From Halictus rubicundus (taxonomy: Eukaryota > Arthropoda > Insecta > Hymenoptera > Halictidae): DNA of 64,000 nt. The DNA lies in assembly GCF_050948215.1 (NCBI RefSeq), contig NC_135161.1, forward strand, positions 2,328,830-2,392,829, read 5' to 3'. The notes under the pieces were generated by a model. It was not told the DNA's origin. It ran no database searches and saw only the letters and a list, made by a program, of their open reading frames with translations. Both the position numbers and the translations under genes were made by a program. Shown one piece after another: positions 21,846-32,910 of this stretch (positions within the stretch are counted from its first letter, which is position 1; each line of letters starts with the position of its first letter).

Positions 21846-22911
21846 AATTTCATAAAAATTCGAAACATAGTCCCAAAAAAATTATTTAATTCACACGGAA
21901 TGATCCCCTTTCTAATTCGGATATTTCCTTAAAATAATAACAACTATTCTCGTTTTTACAATATATGTATAATATAAGGATGTGTGATTGTTTCACCAAG
22001 AGATTCCTATCTCCATGATGTTGTAGAGGACAGACACCGATAATTTACCTAAGGACCTGTGGAGCCCTTAAAATCCTTTTTTTTTGTGCCGCGAACAGCA
22101 GGGAACTGTCAACGCGCTCTCGAAAGGCCATCTGGTAATGATCAGCCGTTTCCCGGTCCGGGAGAGAAGAACTATCGCCACGAACACGGAGATTTTGTCG
22201 ACAGACATTTTGTTACCCTGCTTTTGTATCTAGCTCTTCCATGCTCTCCGGACCATCTCCGGGAAGTATAAATCGTCCTGTATTCGGTATTTTACACGTA
22301 TTTCAATTACGAAAGTATTCAACGCTGCCCATCGCCGAACGCCCAAGTAAATAAACGCCTAGCACTTTTCAGCAATTTTAAAGGATCCGAGAATTGATAT
22401 CGTGCAAACATCGATTCCATTTGCAGCTTTAGTTGTGTCCGCTCGTAGAGCGTATCACCAGCGGCCCCCCGAACCCGCGTCGACGACATCGGCGTCGTTG
22501 TCGTCACCGTCGCGTCGTGGTTGTCGTCGTTGACGGCGACGCAGTACCTTGGCGTGCTTGGTGCGCGCATTTCTATCGATTTCAGGGAAGCCGTCCCAGC
22601 GTGGGCACGTTCCATGACGAACTTCAAAAAGAAACGTGGTGTATCTATGGCCACGATGGGACGACGATCGCGCCCTCGTGTGTTACCTTGAAATCAGCCA
22701 CTAGGATATTTATTCGAGAGGCGTAACGCCGAGTGCGTGATGTACGAGGGAGCTTTGTAAGCGTCGCGGCCATCGGGATTTGGGTCGTGCCACGTTGTTT
22801 CTCGTTGAATAATTTTATGGATAGGCTAGGCAAGATAGTTTGGACAAGAAAAAAATTTGTACCGAGTTTTCTAGCAGTTACACTTACAATGCGTAAAGGG
22901 GAAGTTCAACG
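21846..22911. other. No gene supported; CpG-rich from about 22430
   Basis: The segment at 22430-22830 is dense in CGTCG motifs, giving overlapping frames on both strands. It may be a promoter-like CpG island. No known protein is seen. Confidence 0.3.
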
Positions 22912-22985
22912 CAGTGTCGCCAGGTTAAGACTTGTCTCCCACTCTACCCTTCCCCTTCTACAGCGCTATTTTTCCTCTTACTACG
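22912..22985 (+). mobile_element. hAT-type MITE M2, copy B (truncated)
   Basis: Starts CAGTGTCGCCAGGTTAAG and continues with ACTTGT, CCCACTCTACCCTTCCCC and TTCTACAGCGCTAT as in the other M2 copies, then stops matching. The right terminal repeat is absent. Confidence 0.65.
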
Positions 22986-23130
22986 TAACCGTAATGAAAA
23001 GCTTGTGCGTTTAACATTTAAAAAATTGGCTTTTTTTCAACCACTGAAACCACTGTGCGACGCCTAGTGGCGATGCGTGAGGAGAGGAATAATGAGAAAC
23101 AAGGGAGAATCAGTCGTGTGTGAACACGTA

Positions 23131-23779
23131 CAGTGACTCCCACTAATATTCGGACACTTTTAAAAATCGTATATCTTTGTTAATATTCGACCATACGACT
23201 TGGATTTTCTTTTAAGAAGTTAACACAATTGGTTGCTACATAAAGTGAAAAAAAGTTTTTACAAAAATTGCAATTGGTTGAAATTGCAAAGAAAGTACTA
23301 AAAGTTGTATTTGGAACTTACGATTTGGAAAGTACGATTTGTAGATCTGTATGAATTACACATATTCTAAGAATTTCATCAAAATCAGTCAACGTTGCAA
23401 TGAGCTACAGATGTTTCAAAATGATCACATAAGGGCGTAATTCCCTGACAAGGCCAAAATTCTGCGACTTTCTCCCTTAAGCTTTCATCCTTAAACTAAC
23501 GTAGCTCATTGACCTAGCTCATTGACGTAGCAACGTTGACCGATTTAGATGAAATATTCAGAATATGTATAATTGATACAGATGTACAAAACGCACTTTT
23601 AAAATTTTTAATATAAGCCCACACGAAAAGGTTGCAAAATACAACTTTTAGTACTTTCTTTATAATTTCGACCAATTGCAATTTCAATCAAACATTTTTT
23701 TTTCACGTTAAGTGTAGCGATCCAATTTTTCTAACTTCTCAAAAAAATTCAAGTAGTATAGTCCAATATTGGATCACTG
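23131..23779. mobile_element. Inverted dimer of a Tc1-like MITE
   Basis: The element is 649 bp with TA at 23129-23130 and 23780-23781. The left end is CAGTGACTCCCACTAATATT; the right end is a GTCCAATATTGGATCACTG stretch. Each arm, read inwards, contains the parts of a whole single MITE like that at 9593: the left end, a TTTGTTAATATTCG segment, the ATTGCAATT centre, the TTTCATCAAAATCAGTCAAC segment and GTTGCAATGAGCTACAGATG. The two arms are inverted and joined by a short unmatched middle near 23425-23510. No gene is present. Confidence 0.8.
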
Positions 23780-23784
23780 TAGAT

Positions 23785-23980
23785 CAATGCTGGGCACGGT
23801 TGGGGCCCCTCGAACGCTTGCTACCACCACCATCCTCCCTTGCGTGCAGTGCGCACCTTCGTCGCGTGTGCTGGTGTTTCGCGTCTTCGTTGCCGCTATG
23901 GTGGGCTATGGTGGGGGCATACCGTGGGCGCTATGGTGGGGGCGGTTTTGCCTCAAATGAAGCAAACATTCCCGGCACTG
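23785..23980 (+). mobile_element. hAT-type MITE M1, copy c, with 8-bp duplication
   Basis: Starts CAATGCTGGGCACGGTTGG and ends CATTCCCGGCACTG. The flanks CTGTAGAT (23777-23784) and ATGTAGAT (23981-23988) differ at one position, as expected of an aged hAT duplication. The left flank includes the last bases of the inverted-dimer element, so M1 inserted into that element's very end. The middle is shorter than in the full copies. Confidence 0.88.
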
Positions 23981-24087
23981 ATGTAGATCTTGCGCGGTCC
24001 TGCGTAGTGATATTAATTTGACAAATTAGTAAAGAAATTAGCGGAAGATTTCATTTATTGTACTCATGGATCTGTTTGTTAATAGTA

Positions 24088-24576
24088 TTAGTGTAGTATC
24101 AAATTCGGGATATGTATAGGTGCCGATTGACATAGCAGAAGCGATACAGACATATTTTTTAGTTTACGGAGAAGGCACATTACTGTTGACAAGCCCTGTA
24201 AGGAACTCGGTTCGAGTGCAATTGAAGACTCCGCTACCTCAATACACATATTTAATGCATCCTTTCTGTTGATGAAGGGAGCCAGTTGCTCTTGCAATTC
24301 TACGTTCTTATTTAAACAAAGTAGAATCAAGTGGATACTCAACTTTACATCCACCCGACCAAATCTGCGCTCTCTTGCTAAATTTCGTGTACCGAGTACA
24401 TCCACTAAATCTTGAACATCGATGAGCAGGATGTCTTCGTCTGGAATGTACAAATATAAACGAATCCAGGAGGCTAACTTAGTCGGATCAGAAGTTATTA
24501 TTTGGGGATTTTCTGCTTTACGAAAAAAAGTAACAGGACATAAAAGACGTAGCCTGTTCCGATCTACAGGTTTTGT
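24088..24576 (-). CDS. Unidentified open coding remnant, 162 residues
   Basis: An unbroken minus-strand frame of 162 residues begins TKPVDRNRLRLLCPVTFFRK and continues with KLASWIRLYLYIPDEDILLI, DVQDLVDVLGTRNLARER, SIHLILLCLNKN and EVAESSIALEPSSLQGL. The composition, with mixed charged and hydrophobic residues and no low-complexity runs, looks like real protein, unlike most frames in this window. There is no good ATG at its start; a stop lies just upstream, so it would have to be an exon or a broken gene. The first part recurs at 57014-57250 (TKSVDLDRLRPLY), together with non-coding flank, so it belongs to a repeated unit. I do not recognise the family; a transposon-encoded protein is most likely. 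Confidence 0.4.
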   Translation of the reverse strand, partial: TKPVDRNRLRLLCPVTFFRKAENPQIITSDPTKLASWIRLYLYIPDEDILLIDVQDLVDVLGTRNLARERRFGRVDVKLSIHLILLCLNKNVELQEQLAPFINRKDALNMCIEVAESSIALEPSSLQGLSTVMCLLRKLKNMSVSLLLCQSAPIHIPNLILH

Positions 24577-24662
24577 CTAACTCATTTTTCGACACAGTCT
24601 ATAATTTAGGAGATATTCGAAAAAAAAAACGATTTTATGAGCATTGAATTATCTTAATGTTT
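24535..24662. repeat. Dispersed repeat shared with 57175-57312
   Basis: Both copies contain GATCTACAG, TTTTGTC, a TTTTCGA(C/T)ACA segment and AACGATTTTA(T/A)GAGCAT, in the same order and orientation. The repeat spans both the coding remnant's start and non-coding sequence beyond it. Confidence 0.6.
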
Positions 24663-26439
24663 CAGGGGGTAACAATAGTTTTCGTAAAAATTCCACAGGA
24701 ACAGATATTTTGTTGAGCGAAACGTATAAGTTCGAACAGAATTGAAAGAAACGTAAATGTTTATTACAAACCCTGCTAAAGACTCTTGTAAATCACAAGA
24801 GGATGTCGGTAAATAATTGTCGATGAAATGATCGTAGGTGATTTGAACGAATCGGTAAATAAACATTGTCAGCGAACAGGATAGCAGCGAAGTTGTGTCG
24901 ACGAAAACACTGTCGGTAACCCGCTGATTGTGGCATTCGAACCACTGCGAGACATGTGCAGTTTAGGGCGCGTGCACTCGTCGAGCAGAGTGAAAATATT
25001 TGAGTGTATGAAACCCTTTAAGGTAGGTCAGGCGATCGGCAGTCGCAGCTCGCAACGACATCGTTGCCCGCGACCGACCGTTGACAATCAATCCCCTTCT
25101 CGAAGCGGCTTTGCGCGGCCGCGCCCGCCAACCCCGGCGCACACGTGCTCGGTCCCCGATGGGAACCCCGAACAGAAAGCTTCGACTCTCTACCAAAACG
25201 ATTCCTCTGTCTATCCCTTCTCCTTTCTCCCCTTTCCCCTTTCCCCTTTCTCCTCTTCCTCCCCTCGCGAACCGTTCGCATACCCTTCACCTCGGCTTCC
25301 CCTTCTTCCTTTGCTCTGCACACTTTAGCTCACAAGCTCCCGGTACCGGTTTCGCGTTTTAACCGAGAAGAAGAACTGCCCCGGCCAACCGTCGAAAACA
25401 TGATCCCCCGACGAAACCGTCGCATCGCGACCGAGCATTTCATGCACGCTGGCTATACTTGATTTTGAGGCAGGTCAGACCGGCCTATTAACCGATGCAG
25501 AACTCGGCCAGCAGCCGCGTTCTCGTTCCAGAACGTCCTTTAGCGTAGCTGCTTACAGCTCTTCGCAATCTGTAGTTCAGTTCTCGAGCTAATCGGACCT
25601 TTTGTCGAGTCCACCTAACACGGGACAATCACGGGGACACCCGACTTTACTACACATTGCTATCCAGTCTCTGTCTCACCGCCAGCCAATCCGATGGAAT
25701 TAGGCGATGGAGGTGTACAGGTATGTGTCATTAGTCGTCGACTTGACCCCTTACGATCAAAGTTTCAATTACTTTTCACGTAAATACATAAAAACAAAGA
25801 GCTGCGTCGATGAGAAAAGAGCTATGGATTTCGTTCATTTTCAAAAATTTGCTACGCGAATTAATGTGGTCGTATTCTATGTGCAATCGAGTTAGTGAGA
25901 ATGTACTGTCGGTTTTTAAACGAACGACAACGTGAATATTTATCCATTTCGAGAAAATGTTATTAAATGTCAGTTGTGGTATATGCAATCAGGAAAAAGT
26001 GAATAAAAAATCTCGAGGCAGTAAAAGGCTGCTCAGGTATATATTATCAGTTATACCACATTCCACCGTTGCCTATTATTTTATTCCACGCCATAAGTTT
26101 TTTAATGATGCCTATGGTTATATTCCACTTCGCCACAAGCTTCTCCATGCTATCCTCGTGGGCAAACGACGTCGGTTGCATATCTCGGTAGGATCGTAAT
26201 GAAATACTCAGTTTTCCCATCAGTTACAACTTTTAACAGATAATTGAAAATTGTGCTTAACGTTTTACATAAAAGAGTCGCAATTATAATGTTGTAGAAA
26301 ATAAATTCTTAATCCTGTCGAGTATATTCGTGCATTCAATTTACCGTGTACATTATGTATCGAACACAATCTGTCAATTTTGTATAGCTGATTCGTTTCG
26401 ATGTTGTGCTTTCATTGCTAATTACTGTGTCATTCTTTT
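24663..26439. other. CpG-rich region with a candidate first-exon donor
   Basis: The region is AT-rich to about 24930, then CpG-dense to about 25720 with a C and T tract at 25200-25320. At 25707 an ATG is followed by GAGGTGTACAG and the donor-like GTATGTG, which would fit a short first coding exon spliced after five codons. No TATA box, downstream exon or protein match supports it. From 25730 to 26439 the sequence is AT-rich with no recognised feature. Confidence 0.25.
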
Positions 26440-27211
26440 ATCATCATTTTCTATGTAGAATGTCACTGTGACATAAACAAGTGTTCTCTTTATTTTTTCA
26501 AGGTTATCTCAAGATCACTTCGCGTTTTTTAATTGGAACGCCATATTTTTGTTTTGATATTATGAAAGTACAGGAACAAACAAGTTCAGCATACGTCTTT
26601 GAAACGACTTTGAGGTAATTCAGGGTTGAAAAAATGAGCAACCTTTGAAATGGACAAGAATCGATATGTTATCAGTGTGTTTCACAATTCATGTTCAAAT
26701 TGTCTGCCTTCGGCTCGTATGCATTGTTGTCGCCTGTTGCGAAATGAACGGTTGGTCGCAAGCGTAATCGTTTCTTTTCGTGTTGCGACACATGTATTAA
26801 GAATTCTTTGTTTCATGTTTTCTCGGGTTGTTGGCCGTGTTTCATAAACAATACCTTTTACGTGTCCCCATAAAAAGTAATCTAAACCCGTTAAATCTGG
26901 TGACCTTGCCGGCTGGTTTACAAGTCCTCCACGACCGATCCATCGATTTGGAAAAATATCATTTAGATGTCTTCTTACTATTAAAACATAATGGGCCGGA
27001 GCACCATCATGTTGGAACCATGCATATGGAAGTATGTGTAAATGTTCGATTACCCCAAGGTCATTTCAAAAATGTATTCTGAACTTATTTGTTCTTGTAC
27101 TTTTATAATATCAAACCAAAAATATGACATCCCATTTAGAAAAACATGGTGACCTTGAAAAAATAAAGATAAAATTTTTGCCATAGTGACATTCTACATA
27201 GAAAATGATGA
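26440..27211 (-). mobile_element. D-41-D element, internal deletion leaving the C-terminal half (element C)
   Basis: Inverted repeats of about 165 bp face each other: TCATCATTTTCTATGTAGAA at the left end and its complement at about 27190-27211, with AAGTACAGGAACAAACAAGT and TTTGAAACGACTTTGAGG further in. The outermost bases and any TA duplication are not clear. Between them lies only the 3' half of a transposase on the minus strand. A solo copy of the repeat is at 6959. Confidence 0.8.
26682..27047 (-). pseudogene. Transposase C-terminal half with D-41-D intact
   Basis: The minus-strand frame is open to a TGA at 26682-26684. It reads PYAWFQHDGAPAHY, then RRHLNDIFPNRWIGRGG, then QPARSPDLTGLDYFLWGHVK and RRQQCIRAEGRQFEHEL. 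The second catalytic D (HDGAPAH) and the third (TGLDYF) are separated by 41 residues. The helix-turn-helix and the first D are deleted; the frame runs back into the terminal repeat. This complements element A, which keeps only the N-terminal half. Confidence 0.88.
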
Positions 27212-27335
27212 TACAAGTCCCGCTATATCTTTGCCTCATCACGTACCGTTCAGGGGTTATTTTTGAAACATTGCGTCTGAGTTATGAAAAAAATAGTAAA
27301 ACGCGCTCTTCATAGCTTTTTTATTTGGGCTTGTA

Positions 27336-27640
27336 AAGGGTATAGACGGATAAGATGGTCCAAAGTGCCCACAAACCAAATTAATTTTTGGTCACACCAT
27401 TCGATAAGGCTCCCACACAAACCCTTCTGTGACAAATTTTAAGTCGGTACCCTTACCACGAGGGTGGCTATAGGGTGAACACAGTTTAACGAATTATGCT
27501 CTATCCCTTCTATTCGACTCTACAACAAATTACGAAAAAATTCATGAACATTCTACCTAATAGCACACATAATAGTGAATTATTTCAGAATATTTGGTTG
27601 CAAAATCGATTTTTAAAAGAATCTGAAAGTATAACATTTC
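27336..27640 (+). mobile_element. Long-inverted-repeat element, truncated copy 3
   Basis: After TA at 27334-27335 it starts AAGGGTATAGACGGATAAG, then has AGTGCCCACAAACCAAATT and an ATTCATGAACATTCTA-type motif as in copies 1 and 2. Only the left arm is present and it is more diverged than the other copies. Confidence 0.65.
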
Positions 27641-27904
27641 CGATTTTATATTGAAGTTTTCAAAGTACCACGTTTATATTATGATGTTAGTTATGTTTCA
27701 TCGTGATTATTAATGTGTATATTTTTATGACTTTTCGGATTTTGCGAACATGTTTGAAAAAATTAGAAATCTTAACATTTTATTGGCAATTTTTTAACAA
27801 TTTTTTGTACAATATCAGAGAATTTTTCTCAGTAATATTTTTTTGTCATTTAAGCACAGGTTACTGCGTATTTACAGACTCTGGGCAAGCAGCAAATATT
27901 CACG

Positions 27905-28030
27905 TACCTATTTTAAAACCAAAATTGACCTTGACCGACTTTTTCAAGGTCAAAATGTTTTTACAATTATATCGTGTTCTACTGATCGAGAGGAACAAAC
28001 TTCTCAAAAGAACCATGGATAAAAAATGAA
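27905..28030 (+). repeat. Dispersed repeat matching 2693-2940 inverted
   Basis: Shares AAAATTGACCTTGACCGAC, TTTTTCAAGGTC and a GAGAGGAACAAACTTCT-like segment with the earlier copy. Interpreted as a terminal-repeat fragment of a D-41-D type element. Confidence 0.5.
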
Positions 28031-28752
28031 CCGTTCTCTTAAAAATTGACGTTCAAATTGAAATTGATGTGAGAATACATATTCCATTGTAGTCACCAAC
28101 ACCATTTTTATCTTTTTTCCGCTTTCTGTCAGTATAATTACCACAAATTAATCTGTGCAGCTTGTCGTATAACGCAAAGAACAACAAATCGTATCGTATC
28201 TATATGGTGTATCATATGTTAACGGACCACTGCTGAACAACAAAGTGGTAATATTAAGAGTCCCTAAATTGAGTAATTTTCAAGTTTCATCGTGCGTCAC
28301 TGTAATATCCAGTTGAATTTGTCATATTGTGTAATTGCAATAAAACTCTGCTCGTCTCTGGAGGTACGAATTACTGGGGTTCGAGATGCGTGGGAGCATT
28401 TAAAGCCAGCCGTGTTAACCGCCATGCAATTGCACGGATGTGTCCAAGAGCTAGTTCGGAATTCCATTATTTCGAATTGTAATTACGCTGGTCGTTGTTA
28501 ATTCGAGCTGCGAAGCACTCGAGTGGCCTGGCGTGCGGAATTTACGGTGGATTGTTCAAACTCGTGGCAAATTGTGCGCCAATCTGTGTGCAAACGGCCA
28601 ATAATCAGGTATTATGTCCCACTCTACTTTTGTAATAACCTAATCAACGTTAACTCGTTGAAGCAATTTTTTTTCTTACGATGATGGATTTCATCACGCA
28701 ATGCTAACTACACTTACGTATGATTGTTTACATATGAGTATGTAATTATATA
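28031..28752. other. No gene recognised
   Basis: Unique sequence of mixed composition; a 69-residue plus-strand frame at 28292-28501 has no recognisable motif or splice sites. Confidence 0.3.
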
Positions 28753-29210
28753 CACGGTGAGTCACCTAAGACTTTCACCGAGAATACCTCCGTTGTTTTT
28801 AGTAACACTAAAAAAAATATAAGAAAAATATTTTCGATATTTTAAGGTCATCGTTGCATTTTTCCAAATATGACGTTATATTTTGATTAATGTAAACGTT
28901 ATAGCTAATGAAAAGAGAAATTCAACCATGTATAATATGTTGACCTACAAATGATCTTCGAACTAATTATTCTTCATAAAGTATAACATAACGTACGAAG
29001 ACCATGTTTATGCTTACCGTAATCTACTAGGGTTCCGATGATGTTGATCTAATTCTGTGGTCGGCACGTTCACTTGACTTGAATCCACTCGAGTTTTTTT
29101 TTTTTTTATGGGGAACATTAAAAAATAAAGTATACGCCAATGTACCAATGATACATACATTGGTGATGATCTGCGTCAACGTGTACACTACCTACAAGAT
29201 CTGACCCACT
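28753..29210 (+). mobile_element. Decayed D-41-D type element with a transposase scrap
   Basis: After TA at 28751-28752 the left end is CACGGTGAGTCACCTAAGAC. At 29040-29120 the plus strand reads LWSARSLDLNPLEFF, followed after an expanded T run by MGNIKK, corresponding to the region around the third catalytic residue of this transposase family. Here the residue is E and not D. The rest of the gene and the right end are lost or too diverged to define. Confidence 0.6.
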
Positions 29211-29288
29211 AGTATTGCTGTATTTGTAAACCATCCATCACTTACTTTTTAAGTTATTATTTTATGTCAAGTGCTCAGAATGATAGTG

Positions 29289-29300
29289 CCCCCCCCCCCC
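29289..29300 (+). repeat. Homopolymer run of 12 C
   Basis: Twelve consecutive C bases; length uncertain as in any homopolymer. Confidence 0.9.
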
Positions 29301-30940
29301 ACGCCAAATAAAATATACATTGCCTTACGACTGCACGAGCTGTAATTATTTTCTTTTCCACGTCCTTCGGTGTCGTACGATGTCAACTTTGAAAGTCAAA
29401 GATCAGTTCAGAATCATGTAATTATCATCTTTGAATGCTTATTGTCAGCTATAATATACAAAGGAAAAAAATATACGCTTATTTATATGCAAGGAAACAT
29501 CGATGATCTTGGAAACTACGAAAAAAATGACCTTGAGAATGAAAATTCTGTGCAAGGCAATCGTCTTGTGGTACCATAAAAATTTCAGAGAAAACCATTT
29601 ATCACATCATTACAACTAAAGGTGATATTTAAGTGGTTATTTTCAGATAGCTATCCTGTGTATTATATATAGGTTGCTTTTATAAGTCATCCTCAAACTC
29701 ACTAACGAAAACAGTACTAAATTGACGAACCTCTCCTTTAAATTAATAATGTAAAAAGAATTCTGCAACGCTAATTCTGCCAACTTGTATCATTTCATTT
29801 TCATTAAAAAGGTTTTTGCATCTTTAATAGTTTTAAATAATGGGCTTTTGTACACACGATTGTGGTACTTTATACTCTAAAATGGAAAGTGTGCATCAAA
29901 TTCCACGAATGTTTTTACCTTTTTTTTAGACTTGTGCAGAATTTTAATAGCGTGAATTTCTCTATACAATTATTTTTCCAACAGTACATGTACATACGAA
30001 AAATGCAGATAAAAATTTAACTTTGATTAAATACTCTACACATTTAATCTTATAAATATTTTGTACTGCATGTTGGTACATTACCGTTAGAAAATTTGAA
30101 TGTACTTAACACTTTTTTAAACAGATAATTTTTTATCGATATGCAGTGAGTGATCGCTTGTAAAAAATATTTTTGTTTTGAGCTAACAATAATGCAAGTT
30201 CCCTAGTTTATCGTCATAAAAATTAAATTTTGAATATATCAAATTTTCTTCATCGTGAGGACCAGCAGCGTGTAAAAGCATAGTTTTGCGTTTACCAGGG
30301 GATCATGAAAGCTTATAAACTAACAATAAGATCCGCAGTTTAGTAATGATTATTGGTTAATGGATCGCATCAATATTATTCCACGTTTCAAGCTATACAT
30401 AGCTTCAGCTCTTCTAGTAATTCCCTCCGTTCGAATTTCACTATATTTTATTCACGCCATCTTGAAATTTTAATTAAAGCGAGGTTCGGATAGGGAATCC
30501 AGCGCGTAATTCATAATTGAATGACTTCGAAACCGTGTCGAAAGGTTCTCGTCTTAACGCCGGTGAGTCTACTCCAGAATTTTTACGTGTACCGAGTGAT
30601 ATTTTAATTAAGAGTTCGAGGGGGCAAATGAGATATTTCTATGTGTGTCGGTGTATGCACTTGTCAAAAAAGAATTCGGTCGGAACCGTGCATTCCAATT
30701 AAGATTCTTGTAATTTCTGTTTGTTGTATAGCGGGGAGAGTTTAAATCCTTTTGGCGTACGTGAGATTATGCTCGGTGTAAATCAAGTCGCACAGTAAAA
30801 GTGTGCTTTCATGCTGTAATTATGATACATCAATTATAGACTTCCCGTCGTTCATTAAATGGTTTAAACTGTTGGATTTTGTTTGCTTTTAACCGAAGAG
30901 TAAGTGGAAATGTAATATTTTCCTTTCATTCAATGATAAT
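29301..30940. other. AT-rich stretch, nothing recognised
   Basis: The sequence is AT-rich and apparently unique. Short frames at 29370 and 30517 have no motif. Bases 29495-29550 include ACCTTGAGAATG-type text that might be an old terminal-repeat fragment, too weak to claim. Confidence 0.35.
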
Positions 30941-30949
30941 AATTGTTGC

Positions 30950-31024
30950 AAAAAGTAACAACAACAACGTTGCAATAAAAATAACAATAACAACAACAAT
31001 AATAATAGTAATAGTAATAGAAAT
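30950..31024. repeat. AAC/AAT trinucleotide-rich microsatellite
   Basis: Interrupted runs of AAC, AAT and TAGTAA units lie here. They produce frames rich in V, I or Y on the minus strand, which were rejected as genes. Confidence 0.8.
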
Positions 31025-31029
31025 AATAT

Positions 31030-31300
31030 GCAAAATGTTTTGAACCACTCGCCTTTCTTCTTTGACATTTTTCTGCAACTGCACTGGTAACGGAATTATA
31101 ACCCAAAACAATCGGGTGGACCACCCTGTATAAAAGATGTCCCTAAATATCTCGCACATTTATTACGATGGCAAAAATATCAGGTGGTGAAAATATTTGG
31201 TTCGTTGGAAGACCAACCTACTAGTACTATAACCTACGGATGACCTTGAGTACAAAAATTCATAATGGTTGAGTAATGGATGAAAACAGTGAAATACTAA
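31030..31300. mobile_element. Solo mariner-like end and adjoining fragment
   Basis: GGGTGGACCACCCTG is followed by TA at 31129-31130, the usual right end of the CAGGGTGG group. Just beyond it, CCCTAAATATCTCGCAC and ATGACCTTGAGTAC resemble terminal-repeat text of element A. The elements are too decayed for boundaries. Confidence 0.45.
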
Positions 31301-31744
31301 TTGTGATTGAATGAAGTAACAATGATCTAGACACTGGATACTTTTTGCGTCTGTTACTCGAAACGCTATCTAATTAAGACTGTTTATTTGCGATTACAAA
31401 GGGGGGAGGGGAGTCAAAACTCAAACGGGCAAGTCAAGAACAAATATAGTTGAATATCTTGAAAACTATTACAGCAAGAAGAACGATCTAAATAACAAAA
31501 CTGTGCTAGTTTGGACATAGTACGATATGGGCCACACATCAAATTGACATGAAATTTTGACGGCGGTGGAGAGCTAAACATAAAATTTTAGCTGCTCTGT
31601 TAGTTTCCGAGATATTTGTAAAAAAACTTACCTAATTCAGACTTAAATATCGTGTTAGATGTCGTTACTTGTTTTTCCAGTAGCTAAAGGAGGGGCCCTA
31701 CGTAAATATTTCTTTTTTTGTTAAGAAAGTGGGGAATGCGTTTA
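31301..31744. other. No gene recognised
   Basis: Mixed AT-rich sequence with a GGGGGGAGGGGAG patch at about 31402 and no supported coding or repeat feature. Confidence 0.3.
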
Positions 31745-31778
31745 CGCGCGCGCGCGCACGCGCACACACACACACACG
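31745..31778 (+). repeat. CG/CA dinucleotide microsatellite
   Basis: A run of CG units passes into a run of CA units. Alternating purine-pyrimidine DNA of this kind can adopt left-handed helix; this is general knowledge, not a claim of function here. Confidence 0.9.
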
Positions 31779-31857
31779 ATGTAGGTCGGGGGTAGTGTGG
31801 GTCTCCACGCAGCCTGGAAAAAGGAATACGCAATACTCACCAAACCCCCACCCCCAG

Positions 31858-32368
31858 CAGAGTTGTGCAGAGTTACAATTGAATTACTCCAGGAATTATA
31901 ATTACAAAGTAATTGAATTACGATGTAATTCAATCATATTGTAATTTATAATTGAGATCTTCGTTAAATTAAATTACAATGTAATTCGTAATTGCAATGG
32001 AGTACAATTACAAAATACTTTGTAATTAAATTACATTAATTGCGAATTACGACCAGACTTGTGCAGAATTACAATTGAATTACTCCTGGAATTATAATTA
32101 CAAAGTAATTACGTTAATAGCGTTAGGTATTATGAATAAGGACGAGGCAATTCTTGAAAGTTCCGGGCTATACATAATTTGGAGAGCTGTATTTGAATTA
32201 TATTGTATTTCAATTACACATCTGATTAAAATAATTAGTAATTGAATTAATTGGAAGGTTTGAATTATTCAATTGAGTTACGACGTAGTTGAATTACAAT
32301 ATAACTGAAATGCAATGTAATTCAAATGTGCAATTGAATTACAACGTAACTGAATTAACACAACTCTG
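31858..32368. mobile_element. hAT-type element built of GTAATT/AATTAC palindromes
   Basis: The element is 511 bp with an exact 8-bp duplication ACCCCCAG at 31850-31857 and 32369-32376. The ends are CAGAGTTGTG and its complement CACAACTCTG. The inside is dominated by self-complementary AATTAC and GTAATT motifs. A unit of about 47 bp next to the left end (ACAATTGAATTACTCC, AATTATAATTACAAAGTAAT) is repeated at 32073-32119 following an ACTTGTGCAGAATTAC segment that resembles the terminus, so the element seems to contain an internal partial copy of itself. No gene. Confidence 0.88.
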
Positions 32369-32433
32369 ACCCCCAGTACTATCTCTAGCCCCTTCTCACG
32401 CCTTCTGGACCGAAGATAGGCGTAACTCCAAGG

Positions 32434-32623
32434 CATAGTCGCCAGATCAAGACTTCTTCCCCCACTCTAACTTCCCCTTTTACCGCGCTATTCCCCACGC
32501 TTCCGTCGCGGCCCGGTCACGTGACGCGTTTCGTCTCTGTCGTGCATATTCTGGTACTGGCAGCAAGAGAGAGTAACTGCATTCCCCTCAATTCGTGGTT
32601 CCTCCCCTCATCTGGCGACACTA
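32434..32623 (+). mobile_element. hAT-type MITE M2, copy C, with exact 8-bp duplication
   Basis: The element is 190 bp, starting CATAGTCGCCAGATCAAG and ending CATCTGGCGACACTA, flanked by CTCCAAGG at 32426-32433 and 32624-32631 (identical). This is the cleanest evidence that M2 is a hAT-type MITE. The interior holds CCCCCACTCTAACTTCCCC, the GGCCCGGTCACGTGACGCG block and CCCCTCAATTCGTGGTTCC. Confidence 0.93.
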
Positions 32624-32910
32624 CTCCAAGGACTCGTTATCCGCTTCGGATAACACCGCGAGTGGCCTACGCAGATACTATAGTACGACGGGGTTGCTAT
32701 TTCGACGAACAACGCGTGCAATCATCCAAGTCGAGTATTATGATAAAATGCTGTCTATTTCTCGGTGAATAAATATTCAAAATACTATGCACGATACTAG
32801 AACAGCTATCTCGAATTAGAGCCCGTGTTCAGTTCGTAATACTTCACAACCAAGGATGTCTTTCCATAATCATGACAGTTCCGATTCACGCGATCGTAAT
32901 CTCGCAAGAT

